A DNA stretch of 64,000 bases from Planctomycetota bacterium (GTDB lineage Bacteria > Planctomycetota > B15-G4 > SIAN01), in assembly GCA_028289345.1 (NCBI GenBank), contig JANQQL010000019.1, positions 124,001 to 188,000 of the forward strand, read 5' to 3'. The notes beneath the pieces were generated by a model, which saw nothing but the letters and a program-made list of their open reading frames with translations, did not search any database and was not told where the DNA came from. How positions within the stretch are numbered: the first letter of the stretch is position 1; every line of letters starts with the position of its first letter. The position numbers and the translations under genes are program-made. Below are positions 26,620-36,053 of this stretch, piece after piece.

Positions 26620-29600
26620 TTACCGGCGAGAATGTTGTCGCTGCAGCAACGGGGTGAAGTACCGGTAGTAGACCTCGAGAGACAGCACGGCCAGGGCCGT
26701 CGTGTAGGTCCGCTCTTTTCGGTCGTCCCCGGCAAAGCGCTCCGCGTAAGCACCCAAGGGTCTCCACGAACCGTCCGGCTGCTGGGCCGGCAGCAGAGTG
26801 GACTTCATGGCGTCGTTCCACTGCCGCCACTCCATGCCGCCTCGGAAGAACATCGCCAGGGTGCCGTAGTACCAGTAGTAGATGTTCCCGGCGCCTTCCT
26901 GAGCGAACGCGGCGTCGCCCCGATAGCGATACCCCGACGGCAGTCGCGTCATGATGAACGAAGCTCCCGAGTCCAGGATCGGGTCGTCGTTGACGTCCAA
27001 GAGATTCAGCACGAACATCGACGCGGGGGTGCTTGCGGGAAGGGTCCGATAGGCCGAGTTCAGCCATTCTGGATCGTGGTTGTAGCGGAAGTATCCGTAG
27101 CGGCGATCGAAGCCATTGCGGAAGTAGCTGCGCGCGGCCTTCATGGCATCTTCAGGAATCGGCACTCCGCCGGCTTCCGCCGACTTCAACGCCATCACTT
27201 GCCAGGAACTGAGCGAGGCCCGCGGGTAGTGGTCGTAGCCGGGTCCTGTCGAGTAGTAGTAGCGCCAGCCTCCACGCAGTCGGGAGTCATCTTCATCCGC
27301 CACCTGGACCCGCAAGATTTGTCGAACGGCGCGCACCAACGGCATGAGCAGGGCGCGATCCCGACTCATGGCGTAGCACTCGGCGAGGGCGTAGGTCGCG
27401 ATGCCGTGGCTGTAACCGTCGGATTCTCCGAAGTGACCGCTGGTTCGGTCCTGCTCGCGAATGATCCACTCCAAAGAGCGGCGCACGTTGTCGGAGAACT
27501 CGGTCTTCGACTGATGAGTGTGGCCGGCGCCGAGGAACGCAAGTGCGGCAAGTCCGGTCTTGCCGATGCGCACGTCGCGGTACTTGCGCTGGTCCGAACC
27601 TTCCCCGAGGTCCCCAAAGGAACCATTCTGGCGTTGAATGCTGGCCAAGTAGCGCAGCCCGGCGAGTACTGCCTTTTCCGTCTCTGCACTGCCGCCGCCT
27701 TCGCGCAAAGCGATGTTCTTCGAGGGGCCGGTTCGACGGTCGTACAAGTTGGACAGCCGCTTCGGAGAGGCCTCTCGCTTCTTCGGCGAACTCGCGATCA
27801 TGGCGGTCAAGGGCTGTGAGTCCGCCACCGGAGAGGGCGAGGGATCCGAGACGTCCACGTTGGCGCGTCGTGGGCCGCGCGTCGAACGTCGCACGGGAAT
27901 TGGAATCGAGCTCGGGGAATCGGCGAGCAAAGCGGGCGAGGCCAACACCGGCGCAGGAGTCCTGCTCTTCCCGGCTTGCTGCGATCGATCCCGCATGGGC
28001 ACGGCCAGCTCGCGGAGCGAAGGCCGGGGAGCCATGCGCGGTGGAGTCAAAGCGGAACGACGTTGCGGGGCGACGGTCGTGCTTGCTCCGGAACGAGCGA
28101 GTGTTTCGCGGGGTGCCACGAACCCGGACGCATCCGACGATTGAGCCGGGCTCTGGGAAAGGCGTTCGGGAGAGGATTCCAGGGCGCGCGGTTGTGGTGC
28201 GGGGGTCCAGGCCGAAGTGGGGTCGACCAAGGAACGAGACGCCTGAGCCATCTGCGCGGTCGCCGCAGGAGCGGCGTCGTTCACGCGATCCGAAGGACCC
28301 GTCATCTCGACCGAAGCCAGATCTCGTTTGGCCAGTTGTTCCCGGGAGCCCCGCGGATTCATGGAAGGAATCGGCGCGTCGCGAGTGGCCGGGGCCATGG
28401 AAGAGTCCATGGTCGGTCGAGGGCTAAGTTCCGCCAAGGGAGAGGCTGCGGCACTGGATTCGTACCGAGAGAGTTCGCCAGTCGTCGTCGGCGTGGTGGA
28501 AGTCGACGCCGTCGGGATTTCCGGTGCGGCCAAAGCCAAAGCGGGTGCACTTTCGGTCTCACGAACCGGCAACTGGTCATCCGGAACGCGGATCTTGGCC
28601 GCCTCCGCCAAGCTGAGTGACTCCGAGGGCAAACGCGATTGGGAATCGCTTTGCCGCGAGGGGCCGCTCTCCGCCACTTCGTTTGCGGCCCGGTCGGCGC
28701 GCACCAGCGGAGTTTCCGAAGGGACCGCCGCGGGACTTGCATCTCGATTCGCGCGGACCACGCCACGCACCGGCGCGTCCTCCGTGGACGCGCGAGCGAC
28801 CATGGAGGTCACCTCGGTGTCGGCCAAGTCCAATGAACTCGCTTCTGGTCGTTGGACCACGACGCGATCCGCCGGTGCGTCCATGACCGTGACGACTTTG
28901 GCCACCGCGGAAGGCTGTGCCTGGGAACCGTCCGTCCGTCGAGCCGTTTTCGGCGAAGCGATCTCGGCGCGAGTCAGGGTTCCGATTCCCTGAGGAGTCA
29001 TCGTCGGAGCATTCGATGTGGCGGAGGTCTGTTCGCGGGTGGCGCCGGCTTCGACGGCCGCGTTCGGTGCGTCGACGCTCGCGGTCTGCACTGGCATGGA
29101 GGGGGCTTCCCCGCTGATCCGCTCGTACGCCTCTTTCAGCACAGGAATCGGGTTGACCGTGCTTTCGGCAGCGAACTGGGGGTTCTGGTCTCCTGTCGCG
29201 GACCGCGAAGGCGCCTCGGAATCCGTCGCCGTCGAAGAGCGCTCCATTGGCTGGAACGCCGCGGCTGTCGCCGGTGAGTCGCTGGCGCGACTCTGGCTGC
29301 GTTGCACGCTCGTCGAGGTTTGCTGGGGAGCGGGCATCTCGACCTGGTCCCCGCGTTCCCGGTCTTCCATCTGAGCAACCGCGTCAAGCACGTCGTTCAG
29401 CAGCTTGATCTGGTAAGTCTTCTCGTCCGGGCCGAGAGTCGACGGTTCGTTCTCGATGTCAATGCGCCGGGTCAACCACAGCAGCAACAAGTGCACGATC
29501 AGTGAGATCAGGATGCACTTGTAGATGACGTCCAGCGCGCTCCACTTTCTCGCCAGGTAGGCGAGCAATGCCACGAGTGCGAGCAGGAACAGAATGGTGA

Positions 29601-30576
29601 GGTCAAGGAGGGAAAGGCCGCCGCCCGGCAGGGCGTACAGCTCTTCGGTTCTCGCCACGAACAAGTCCGGCGTTCCGGTCAGACGATCCGAAGAGAAGTA
29701 GATGGTGAAGCCGTCGTCAGCCAGGGAGGGCCCGGTCTCATCATCGATGGTGTTGAGGGTGTCCAGGTTCTGCACCTGGATCCACTGCTCGTTCTGGCGA
29801 ATCGCTCGATACAGGTCGTGTCCGCCCAGCCCCTGGGCGCGATTCGAAGAGAACACCAGCACGTCGCCGTCCGCGTCGAAGGTCGGCGAGCGTTCGTCGT
29901 AGGGGGTTGCCGGACCATCCAACGCCACCGCTGACGCGAAGCGGACCCCGTCGCTGTTGGAGCGATAGAGATCGTAGTCAGCGACCCCCACCACCGGATC
30001 ACGGTTGCTGGCAAAGCACAGCTCGCCCGTGTCTGCTCGGAAGGTGGGGTCGACTTCGTCGGCTTCGGTGTTGACCATCGAGCCGAGGTTCTCGGGGGGC
30101 TGAAACTCGTCGCGTTGCCACCGCGAGCGGTACAAGTCGTAGCCGCCCGCTCCCCCGGGCCGGTTGGAGGTGAAGTACAGGTAGCCGTTGTGGAAGGCGG
30201 GACTGGATTCGTCGTAGGACGAGTTCAGCTCGCGCAAGGGATGGATGCGGAGTTCGCCGTCCACCGCCTCTTCGGCGACCCACAGTTCTTGGTCGACTCC
30301 CGCCTCGCCGAGAGCGAAGTAAGTGCGTCCGTGCTCTTGGTCGATGAACGGGTCGGTTTCGGCGTCGCCGGTGCGGAATGCTTCGGAAAGGGTCTCGGGC
30401 TGGTTCCACAGCACCAATCTGACTTCTTCGCGAATCTGCCGCGAGGACACTTGAGACTCGCCGTCGGTGAACATCTCGCCGCGCGGAATCTGCGGACGCA
30501 GATACAACCAGGCCCCGAACGCCCCGAGGGCGATCAAGCACAGCACCATTACCATGTTGCGAAACAGGTTTTGCAT
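26620..30576 (-). CDS. Giant envelope protein: TolB-like propeller, membrane helices, disordered linker and squalene-cyclase-like domain
   Basis: The 1318-residue protein has a membrane helix at 8-26 and four PD40/WD40-like repeats at about 120-310 (SPAFHNGYLYFTSNR, DPTFRADTGELCFASNR, SPTFDADGDVLVFSSNR, GPSLADDGFTIYFSSDR). Two helices follow at 321-342 and 349-369. A Ser/Ala/Thr/Pro-rich linker runs from about 380 to 965. Residues about 967-1318 are an alpha/alpha-barrel of the prenyltransferase/squalene-oxidase repeat type with QW-like motifs (QRQNGSF, QQPDGSW). With three helices, both the propeller and the C-terminal barrel should be periplasmic. It is the last gene of a TPR-TolQ-TolR operon, 41 bases after TolR. 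It may take the place of TolB and TolA. No cyclase catalytic motif (DxDD) was seen, so the barrel is probably a binding module. Confidence 0.85.
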   Translation of the reverse strand: MQNLFRNMVMVLCLIALGAFGAWLYLRPQIPRGEMFTDGESQVSSRQIREEVRLVLWNQPETLSEAFRTGDAETDPFIDQEHGRTYFALGEAGVDQELWVAEEAVDGELRIHPLRELNSSYDESSPAFHNGYLYFTSNRPGGAGGYDLYRSRWQRDEFQPPENLGSMVNTEADEVDPTFRADTGELCFASNRDPVVGVADYDLYRSNSDGVRFASAVALDGPATPYDERSPTFDADGDVLVFSSNRAQGLGGHDLYRAIRQNEQWIQVQNLDTLNTIDDETGPSLADDGFTIYFSSDRLTGTPDLFVARTEELYALPGGGLSLLDLTILFLLALVALLAYLARKWSALDVIYKCILISLIVHLLLLWLTRRIDIENEPSTLGPDEKTYQIKLLNDVLDAVAQMEDRERGDQVEMPAPQQTSTSVQRSQSRASDSPATAAAFQPMERSSTATDSEAPSRSATGDQNPQFAAESTVNPIPVLKEAYERISGEAPSMPVQTASVDAPNAAVEAGATREQTSATSNAPTMTPQGIGTLTRAEIASPKTARRTDGSQAQPSAVAKVVTVMDAPADRVVVQRPEASSLDLADTEVTSMVARASTEDAPVRGVVRANRDASPAAVPSETPLVRADRAANEVAESGPSRQSDSQSRLPSESLSLAEAAKIRVPDDQLPVRETESAPALALAAPEIPTASTSTTPTTTGELSRYESSAAASPLAELSPRPTMDSSMAPATRDAPIPSMNPRGSREQLAKRDLASVEMTGPSDRVNDAAPAATAQMAQASRSLVDPTSAWTPAPQPRALESSPERLSQSPAQSSDASGFVAPRETLARSGASTTVAPQRRSALTPPRMAPRPSLRELAVPMRDRSQQAGKSRTPAPVLASPALLADSPSSIPIPVRRSTRGPRRANVDVSDPSPSPVADSQPLTAMIASSPKKREASPKRLSNLYDRRTGPSKNIALREGGGSAETEKAVLAGLRYLASIQRQNGSFGDLGEGSDQRKYRDVRIGKTGLAALAFLGAGHTHQSKTEFSDNVRRSLEWIIREQDRTSGHFGESDGYSHGIATYALAECYAMSRDRALLMPLVRAVRQILRVQVADEDDSRLRGGWRYYYSTGPGYDHYPRASLSSWQVMALKSAEAGGVPIPEDAMKAARSYFRNGFDRRYGYFRYNHDPEWLNSAYRTLPASTPASMFVLNLLDVNDDPILDSGASFIMTRLPSGYRYRGDAAFAQEGAGNIYYWYYGTLAMFFRGGMEWRQWNDAMKSTLLPAQQPDGSWRPLGAYAERFAGDDRKERTYTTALAVLSLEVYYRYFTPLLQRQHSRR

Positions 30577-30617
30577 GGCGCGTTGGTTGCTCCGGATCTC
30601 AAAGACCCGGAAGGGTT

Positions 30618-31040
30618 TCAGCTCCCGCCCCGGTCACCCAGGATTCCCACGGAGATCTGGTGAAGGTTGGCCTGGCCGCACGCATCCATGGCACGCACGG
30701 CATTCTGAAACACGGTGTCTCGGTCGCCGCGAATCGTGACCGGAGTTTCCGGGTCGGCCAAGGCGACTTGCTTCAATCGCTCCACCAACCCGTCCAGATC
30801 GTAGTACGACTCGCCAACCTTCATGCGGCCGTCTTCCATCACGTTGATGATGACCTCGTCCTGCTCCATCTCTTCTGGCCGGCCGGAAACTGCTTCCGGC
30901 AGGTTCAGGTCCATCTCCTTCTCCAGGTTGAGGAAGGTGGTGGAAACCATGAAGAAGATGATCAACAAGAACACGACATCGATCATCGACGTCAGGTTGA
31001 GGGCGAGGCCTTCGTCTTCTTCGGAGGAGTCAATGCGCAT
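30618..31040 (-). CDS. ExbD/TolR-family proton-channel component
   Basis: The 140-residue protein has a short cytoplasmic N-terminus, one membrane helix (SMIDVVFLLIIFFMVSTTF) with the family's essential aspartate at D21, and a periplasmic domain of TolR/ExbD type (VTIRGDRDTVFQNAVRAMDA). Together with the TolQ/ExbB protein encoded eight bases upstream it should form a proton-driven stator that moves a partner across the periplasm. In Gram-negative bacteria that partner is TonB or TolA; here the next gene encodes the giant propeller/barrel protein instead. The length is usual. TonB and TolA homologues are absent from the window. Confidence 0.92.
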   Translation of the reverse strand: MRIDSSEEDEGLALNLTSMIDVVFLLIIFFMVSTTFLNLEKEMDLNLPEAVSGRPEEMEQDEVIINVMEDGRMKVGESYYDLDGLVERLKQVALADPETPVTIRGDRDTVFQNAVRAMDACGQANLHQISVGILGDRGGS

Positions 31041-31048
31041 CGGATGTC

Positions 31049-31729
31049 TCAGGCAGCCTTTCGCATCTTGTCCAGGGACGCGCCCAGAAGATCTTGATAC
31101 AGGCCTTCCACGATGCGAATGAAGCGATCGATCTTGGCCTTCAGGTAGAAGTAGGCGATCTGCGCGGGGATGGCGACGATCAGGCCAGCGGCCGTCGTCA
31201 CCAGCGCCTGGGAGATGCCGTCGGCGAGCAATTCGGGCTTGCCGATTCCCTTCTCCACAGCGATGACTCCGAACGCCTTGATCATGCCGAGCACCGTTCC
31301 CAGCAGCCCGAGCAGGGGAGCAACCGCCGCGATCACCACTAGCGGTTTCAAGTTGCCGGACAGCTTGGCGACTTCTCGACGGCCGGCGTCTTCCACCGCC
31401 TTTTCGATCTCCGGACGCGCGTCGCCCCAGCGGCGCAAGCCGGCGCCGAGGATCCGACCGGCCGGCACCTTGGTCTTCTCACAGACCTGCAGCGCCGATT
31501 CGTGGCTCTGGTCCATCGCCTGTTCGAGGTCCTTGGCGAAGGTCTTGGGCACCAGCCGTCGTTTGCCCAGGGCCATGGAGCGTTCCACGAAGAACGCCAG
31601 GGCCACGATCGAGCACAGGCCGATGGGAAACATCATCCAGCCACCGTCCAGGATGGACTGGTACACCGTGCCGACCACGGAGTTCTGCGGCTGGGTTTGC
31701 GCCAGGGAAAGGAGGGAAGACGGGATCAT
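31049..31729 (-). CDS. MotA/TolQ/ExbB-family proton-channel protein
   Basis: The 226-residue protein has three membrane helices (about 28-46, 125-150 and 165-190). A cytoplasmic loop lies between the first two, and the third-helix region has the family signature (PLLGLLGTVLGMIKAFGVIA, then ISQALVTTAAGLIVAIPAQI). With the TolR/ExbD protein it forms the inner-membrane motor. The ribosome-binding site is GGAG, six bases before ATG, 15 bases after the TPR gene's stop. Gene order TPR-ExbB-ExbD-large partner places it in one transcription unit. Whether it belongs to the Tol or Ton branch cannot be settled by eye. Confidence 0.93.
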   Translation of the reverse strand: MIPSSLLSLAQTQPQNSVVGTVYQSILDGGWMMFPIGLCSIVALAFFVERSMALGKRRLVPKTFAKDLEQAMDQSHESALQVCEKTKVPAGRILGAGLRRWGDARPEIEKAVEDAGRREVAKLSGNLKPLVVIAAVAPLLGLLGTVLGMIKAFGVIAVEKGIGKPELLADGISQALVTTAAGLIVAIPAQIAYFYLKAKIDRFIRIVEGLYQDLLGASLDKMRKAA

Positions 31730-31744
31730 CGTAGACTCCGACGA

Positions 31745-34700
31745 CTACATGGACCGGATCTGGGAGACACGTTCGCGGGCGATTTGACTGCGCGGATGGT
31801 CCGGGTGATTCTCGATGAGTTCGCGGTACCGGTCCGCCGCTCGCTCGAGATCGCCGCTTTCTTCCAGACAGTTTCCGGCGAACCACAGGGCTTCGGGAAC
31901 TTCCTCCGTTCCTTCGTACAGCAGCGCGACTTTCAAGAACTCGCCGAGGGCGGTCTTGTAGTCCTTGCGAGCCATCGCGCAGTGGCCGAGACCCAAGATT
32001 GCTCTTGCCGCGAGCACCGTGCGATCCCGGTCCGCCACCTTCTGGAAGCGACGTTCGGCCTCTTGCAAGCGATCCGCGGCCAGCAACGAACGGCCGATCC
32101 ACAGCTCGGCTTCCAGACGTTGTTCGAAATCGGGGGCGGCTTTTTCCAGCTTCTGCAGGGAACTCAGACACTCTTCGAAGGAGCCGAGCTCTCCCTGGGC
32201 GATGCCGTAGCGGAACAGGGCCTTGGGCTTGGATTCGTGATCCGGATAGCGATCCAGGAAGTCGGCAAGAACGCGACGGACCTGGTCGTATTGCTCCTGT
32301 TGGTAAAGGCATTCGCCAGCCAGAAAGAGGGACTCGCCGGCGACGACGCTTTCCGGGAAGTTCTGGTTCACCTCGAGGAAGGTGCGTGCGGCGGCAGGAT
32401 AATCCTCGACTCGGAACTGGCACCAGCCACTCTTGTAGGTTGCCAGGTCCCGAACTCGCGAGCCTCGGTTGCGAGCCCCTTGGTAGGCTTCCAAGGCGGC
32501 GCGGAAGTCTCCGGCGGCGAACAGGGACTCGCCTCGTTCGAAGGCCGCGTCAGGCGCCAGCTTGCTGCCTTGGAACTCGTTCTCCAGCATGACCAGGCAG
32601 CGCTGGGAGTCCTCGGGACGGTCCAGGTCCCGGTAGATGTGGGAAAGTTCGTACAGCAGTCGGTCGCGACCGGAAAAGCCCGGCCAGTCTCGACTGGTTT
32701 CTTCAAGCACTCGGGCGGCGCTTTCCAGCTTGCCCGTTTCTCGCAGAGCCAGGGCGGCGACCAAAGCGACTTCGGGATTGCGATCGTAACGCGGCGCCAC
32801 TTTCTGCAGGCGCCGATAGGCGTTCTCGGCCTGGTCTCCGTTTCCGGAAGCGCGAGCCACCGTCGCCAGGAGTTCCAAGGAAGGCGCGGCCAGTTCCCCG
32901 TCCGGTGACTCGGAGAGCAATCGCTCCAGCGCCTGGCGAGCGTCACGCCAGCGGTCGAGTTCGTAGCACGCCCACCCATAAGAATAGAGAGCGGGCAGGA
33001 AGACGCCGGGCTCGGGTTCGGCGGCGATGATCTCACGCAGCAGCTCTCCGGCGCGATCGAAGCGTCCGGCTTCCGCCAGCAACTCCGCTCGCTCGAACTG
33101 AGCGCGCAGTCCCAACGCCGAGTTCTTTCCACTTTGGGTGACCAAGCGGAGTTCTTTGTCCGCTTGGTCGTTCTTCCCTTGGGACAGCAAAGACTGGGCG
33201 AGGTCGTAGCGAGCGTCGTCGTCGAAGTCGGTGCCTGAGAAGGCCTCGAGGTGGCGACGCAGGACTTGTTCGGCTTTGGGGAAGTTGCCGGCGCGAAGGT
33301 GGCAGCGTCCTTCCAGGAAGGAAGCTTCTTTGGCGCGATCCCCGGACGGGTACTCGTTCAACACGCGAGCGAACTGCCCCGCTGCCTCTTCATAACGCTC
33401 CAAGGAGAACAAGCACCAGGCGGCTCGAGACATGGCTCGTGGGCGGTCGCCCGAACTCGCCCGCGAGGTGTTGTCCAGGACTCTCAGGAAGCGATCCAGC
33501 GCCGATTCGTACTTTTCCTGGGCGAACAGTCCTTCGCCGATGATCAGCTCGGCGGGAATGGCGAACTTGCCCCGCGAGAAGTTCTCGAGAATCGCCTCGG
33601 CGCGCTGGATGGCCTGGCCGGGTTTGTTTGCGTTCAGCATGGCCACGGCCGAGGAGTACAGCGCGTCGTCGGACTGGACGCCGGAGTAGCCCTTTTCGGC
33701 TTCTTCGAAACGCCCCGAGTCGAACAGAGCGTTGGAGCGCGCCAGGGTCAGCCGCTCGCGCAGTTCCCCGTCGGCCACCGCGAGTCCCTGGTCGAAGTAC
33801 CCGATGGCCTGTTCGGAGCCGCGCAACTTGGCTTCCGCCATGCCGCGCCAGTAGTTGGCTTCCGCGGCCCATTCGCGTTGCTGGTCGGCGAGCAAGCGAT
33901 CCAACACCGCCGCCGACTGTTCCATGCGGCCGGCCTTGTAAGAGTGAATGCCGGCATGCAAGCGGCCTTCGGAGCGTAGCTCTCCGGCGGGGGCTTCCTG
34001 CTCCAAGCGCAGGAATAGGCTCGCCGCTTGTTCGTGGTCTTCCAGCTCCGCACAGGCGAACCCGGCGCCGGACAACGCGTCATGGAAGTAGTCGCCCGGG
34101 GGGACGCTGAGAAACTCGTCCAGGGCCTCCCGGGGTTGATCGAGCTGAAGGAACGATTCGCCGCGCAAGAAACGCATCTCTCCGACCGCGCTGTCGTTGG
34201 GAAACTCGCGCAGGAACAACTCGAAGGACTGGGCCGCGGAGTCATGGCGACCCGCGCGGTAGAAGGACCAGCCCAGGCCGTACAACGAGTCTCGCCGGTA
34301 GCGATCGTCTGATTCAGTCGCCTTCAGGACTTTGCCGTAGGCGCGGGCGGCGGAGGCGAACTGCTCATTGCGAAAGTGGGCCTCGCCGGCGTGGTACAGC
34401 GCCGGGATGTACAGGTAATGGTCTGTGCCGACCGAACCCAGGGCGTCCATTCTCTCGGCCGCTTCTGCGAACTTGCCGGTTTCGATCAGGCACTGGCCAA
34501 TGCGGAACTTGACTTCGGTCGCGAACTCGAACGAACGGGTCGACTCCAAGGGGCCAAGGGTCTTGAGGGCATCGCCATGCCGGCCGAGCTCGAACAACGA
34601 TTGGCCCAGGCGGTAGCGCACCAGCGGCGCCCGCTTGTGGGACTCGAACTCGTCCAAGAAGCGACTGGCTTCCTCCACCACCATTTCGTGCCAGCCCCCT

Positions 34701-34840
34701 TCGAACAGACCGGCGACGAAGTTGTACTGCTCATCCCCTTTGTCGAAGGAGAGTGCGGAGGCGCACGGTGTCGCGGCCGACAGAACGAATGCCAAACACC
34801 CCGCGGCAGCGAGGCACGACGAGCGAGAGAGAAGGGTCAT
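31745..34840 (-). CDS. Large secreted TPR-repeat protein (CpoB/BamD-like repeats)
   Basis: The 1031-residue product has a Sec signal peptide (LAAAGCLAFVLSAATPCASA) and is otherwise almost entirely tetratricopeptide repeats; about twenty-five can be made out (for example APLVRYRLGQSLFELGRHGD and EALWFAGNCLEESGDLERAA). TPR solenoids bind protein partners. In the classical Tol system a TPR protein, CpoB, is encoded next to TolQ-TolR, and this protein holds the same position at the head of the operon, though it is far longer. It is probably a periplasmic scaffold for the TolQ/TolR-driven partner. ATG at 34840 has a good ribosome-binding site (AGGA, seven bases away); the longer frame to 35023 has no signal peptide at its start. 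Confidence 0.88.
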   Translation of the reverse strand: MTLLSRSSCLAAAGCLAFVLSAATPCASALSFDKGDEQYNFVAGLFEGGWHEMVVEEASRFLDEFESHKRAPLVRYRLGQSLFELGRHGDALKTLGPLESTRSFEFATEVKFRIGQCLIETGKFAEAAERMDALGSVGTDHYLYIPALYHAGEAHFRNEQFASAARAYGKVLKATESDDRYRRDSLYGLGWSFYRAGRHDSAAQSFELFLREFPNDSAVGEMRFLRGESFLQLDQPREALDEFLSVPPGDYFHDALSGAGFACAELEDHEQAASLFLRLEQEAPAGELRSEGRLHAGIHSYKAGRMEQSAAVLDRLLADQQREWAAEANYWRGMAEAKLRGSEQAIGYFDQGLAVADGELRERLTLARSNALFDSGRFEEAEKGYSGVQSDDALYSSAVAMLNANKPGQAIQRAEAILENFSRGKFAIPAELIIGEGLFAQEKYESALDRFLRVLDNTSRASSGDRPRAMSRAAWCLFSLERYEEAAGQFARVLNEYPSGDRAKEASFLEGRCHLRAGNFPKAEQVLRRHLEAFSGTDFDDDARYDLAQSLLSQGKNDQADKELRLVTQSGKNSALGLRAQFERAELLAEAGRFDRAGELLREIIAAEPEPGVFLPALYSYGWACYELDRWRDARQALERLLSESPDGELAAPSLELLATVARASGNGDQAENAYRRLQKVAPRYDRNPEVALVAALALRETGKLESAARVLEETSRDWPGFSGRDRLLYELSHIYRDLDRPEDSQRCLVMLENEFQGSKLAPDAAFERGESLFAAGDFRAALEAYQGARNRGSRVRDLATYKSGWCQFRVEDYPAAARTFLEVNQNFPESVVAGESLFLAGECLYQQEQYDQVRRVLADFLDRYPDHESKPKALFRYGIAQGELGSFEECLSSLQKLEKAAPDFEQRLEAELWIGRSLLAADRLQEAERRFQKVADRDRTVLAARAILGLGHCAMARKDYKTALGEFLKVALLYEGTEEVPEALWFAGNCLEESGDLERAADRYRELIENHPDHPRSQIARERVSQIRSM

Positions 34841-34991
34841 GTTGCTTCCTGGGTGCGTGCGGCCTGCGGACGGCTCGTGAAGACGAAACGCGACAGCTTT
34901 GCTACCCGCGTTCGAACCGCACGGTTCATCCCGTACGACCGTCTTCGCTGATCCGTCCGCCGGCGAACTCCCGGTGGAGCCGGGGATCCTG

Positions 34992-36053
34992 TCAAGCCTG
35001 AGGAGGGGGCGTTTCCTCGCCATCCAGCTTCTTGCGCAACTCGGCCACTTCGGCGGTCAAAGCTTTCAGTTGGCGCAAAGCAGTCGGAAGCTTGGAAACA
35101 GATGATAGTTCTCGCATAGCCTGAATGGACTCCTTGGCGACGAAACCGAAATAGTTTCCCGCGGTCAGGTTTCCTTTCACGCCTGCTTTGGCTGCGATGA
35201 GAACTTTGTTCGCAAGTTTCTGATGTCCGGAGAAGCCCGCCTGTCCGCCGATCAGGCAGTCTTCGCCCAGTTCGGTACTGCCGGCAAATCCCGCTTGTGC
35301 GGCCACCATGGTGCGATCGCCAAGAACGCAGTTGTGACCGATGTGCACTTGGTTGTCGAGCATCACGTCATTGCCGATGACCGTAGCGCCGAACTTGGAA
35401 CGGTCGATGGTCACGCCGGCACCGATCTCGGCACGATCACCAATGCGCACGGTCCCTGTGTGTCGCAAACGGACGGCTCCTGCGGCGCCGGCGCCGAAGC
35501 CGAAGCCGGGAAAGCCGATGACCGCGGTGGCGCCGATCACGACGTCGTTGCCAAGCACCACCCGCGGTCCGATCACCGCGTTGGGGTGAACCGTGCAGCG
35601 GGCCCCGAGAACCGCGTCGCTTTGAATGACGGCACCGGGGTGGAGGCAGGTTCCGGTACCGATCTTCACACGGGCGCCGACACTCACCTGCGGACCGACT
35701 CGGACGCCGTCCCCCAGCTGTGCCTCGGGATGCACCGAGGCTGTCGGGTGAACCCCTGGATCGAGTTCCGCCGGTGGGTCGAGATTCAACGCGTCGATCA
35801 CTCGATTCAGGGAAACCATCGGGTGAGCGACCACAACCCGGGGACGCTCCAGGGACTCCGCCAGCTTCGGCGAAACCAGGAACAGGGCGGCCTCGCAGGC
35901 CTGGGCCCGTTCAATCATCTTGGGATCTTCCAGGCCCACCAAGTCGGCGCTCGTGGCGCCTTCGATCCCGGACACACCGCTCACTTGGCCGCCACCGTCA
36001 TCCATCAGGGTTCCCTCGACGAGTTCCGCGATGTCCTGAGCCGTGAGCGTCAT
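34992..36053 (-). CDS. lpxD: UDP-3-O-acylglucosamine N-acyltransferase
   Basis: The 353-residue enzyme adds the second acyl chain to UDP-3-O-acylglucosamine in lipid A synthesis. Residues 1-95 form the uridine-binding domain. Hexapeptide repeats of the left-handed beta-helix start near 100 (VHPTASVHPEAQLGDGVRVG), and H240 in DNQVHIGHNCVLGD is the catalytic histidine position. A C-terminal helix follows (LRQLKALTAEVAELRKKL). ATG at 36053 fits the family N-terminus (MTLTAQDIAELVEGTL); upstream residues to 36188 are unlike it. It lies 151 bases upstream of the TPR gene and could share a promoter with the TolQ/TolR operon, a sensible link to outer-membrane upkeep. No other lpx gene is in view. 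Confidence 0.95.
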   Translation of the reverse strand: MTLTAQDIAELVEGTLMDDGGGQVSGVSGIEGATSADLVGLEDPKMIERAQACEAALFLVSPKLAESLERPRVVVAHPMVSLNRVIDALNLDPPAELDPGVHPTASVHPEAQLGDGVRVGPQVSVGARVKIGTGTCLHPGAVIQSDAVLGARCTVHPNAVIGPRVVLGNDVVIGATAVIGFPGFGFGAGAAGAVRLRHTGTVRIGDRAEIGAGVTIDRSKFGATVIGNDVMLDNQVHIGHNCVLGDRTMVAAQAGFAGSTELGEDCLIGGQAGFSGHQKLANKVLIAAKAGVKGNLTAGNYFGFVAKESIQAMRELSSVSKLPTALRQLKALTAEVAELRKKLDGEETPPPQA

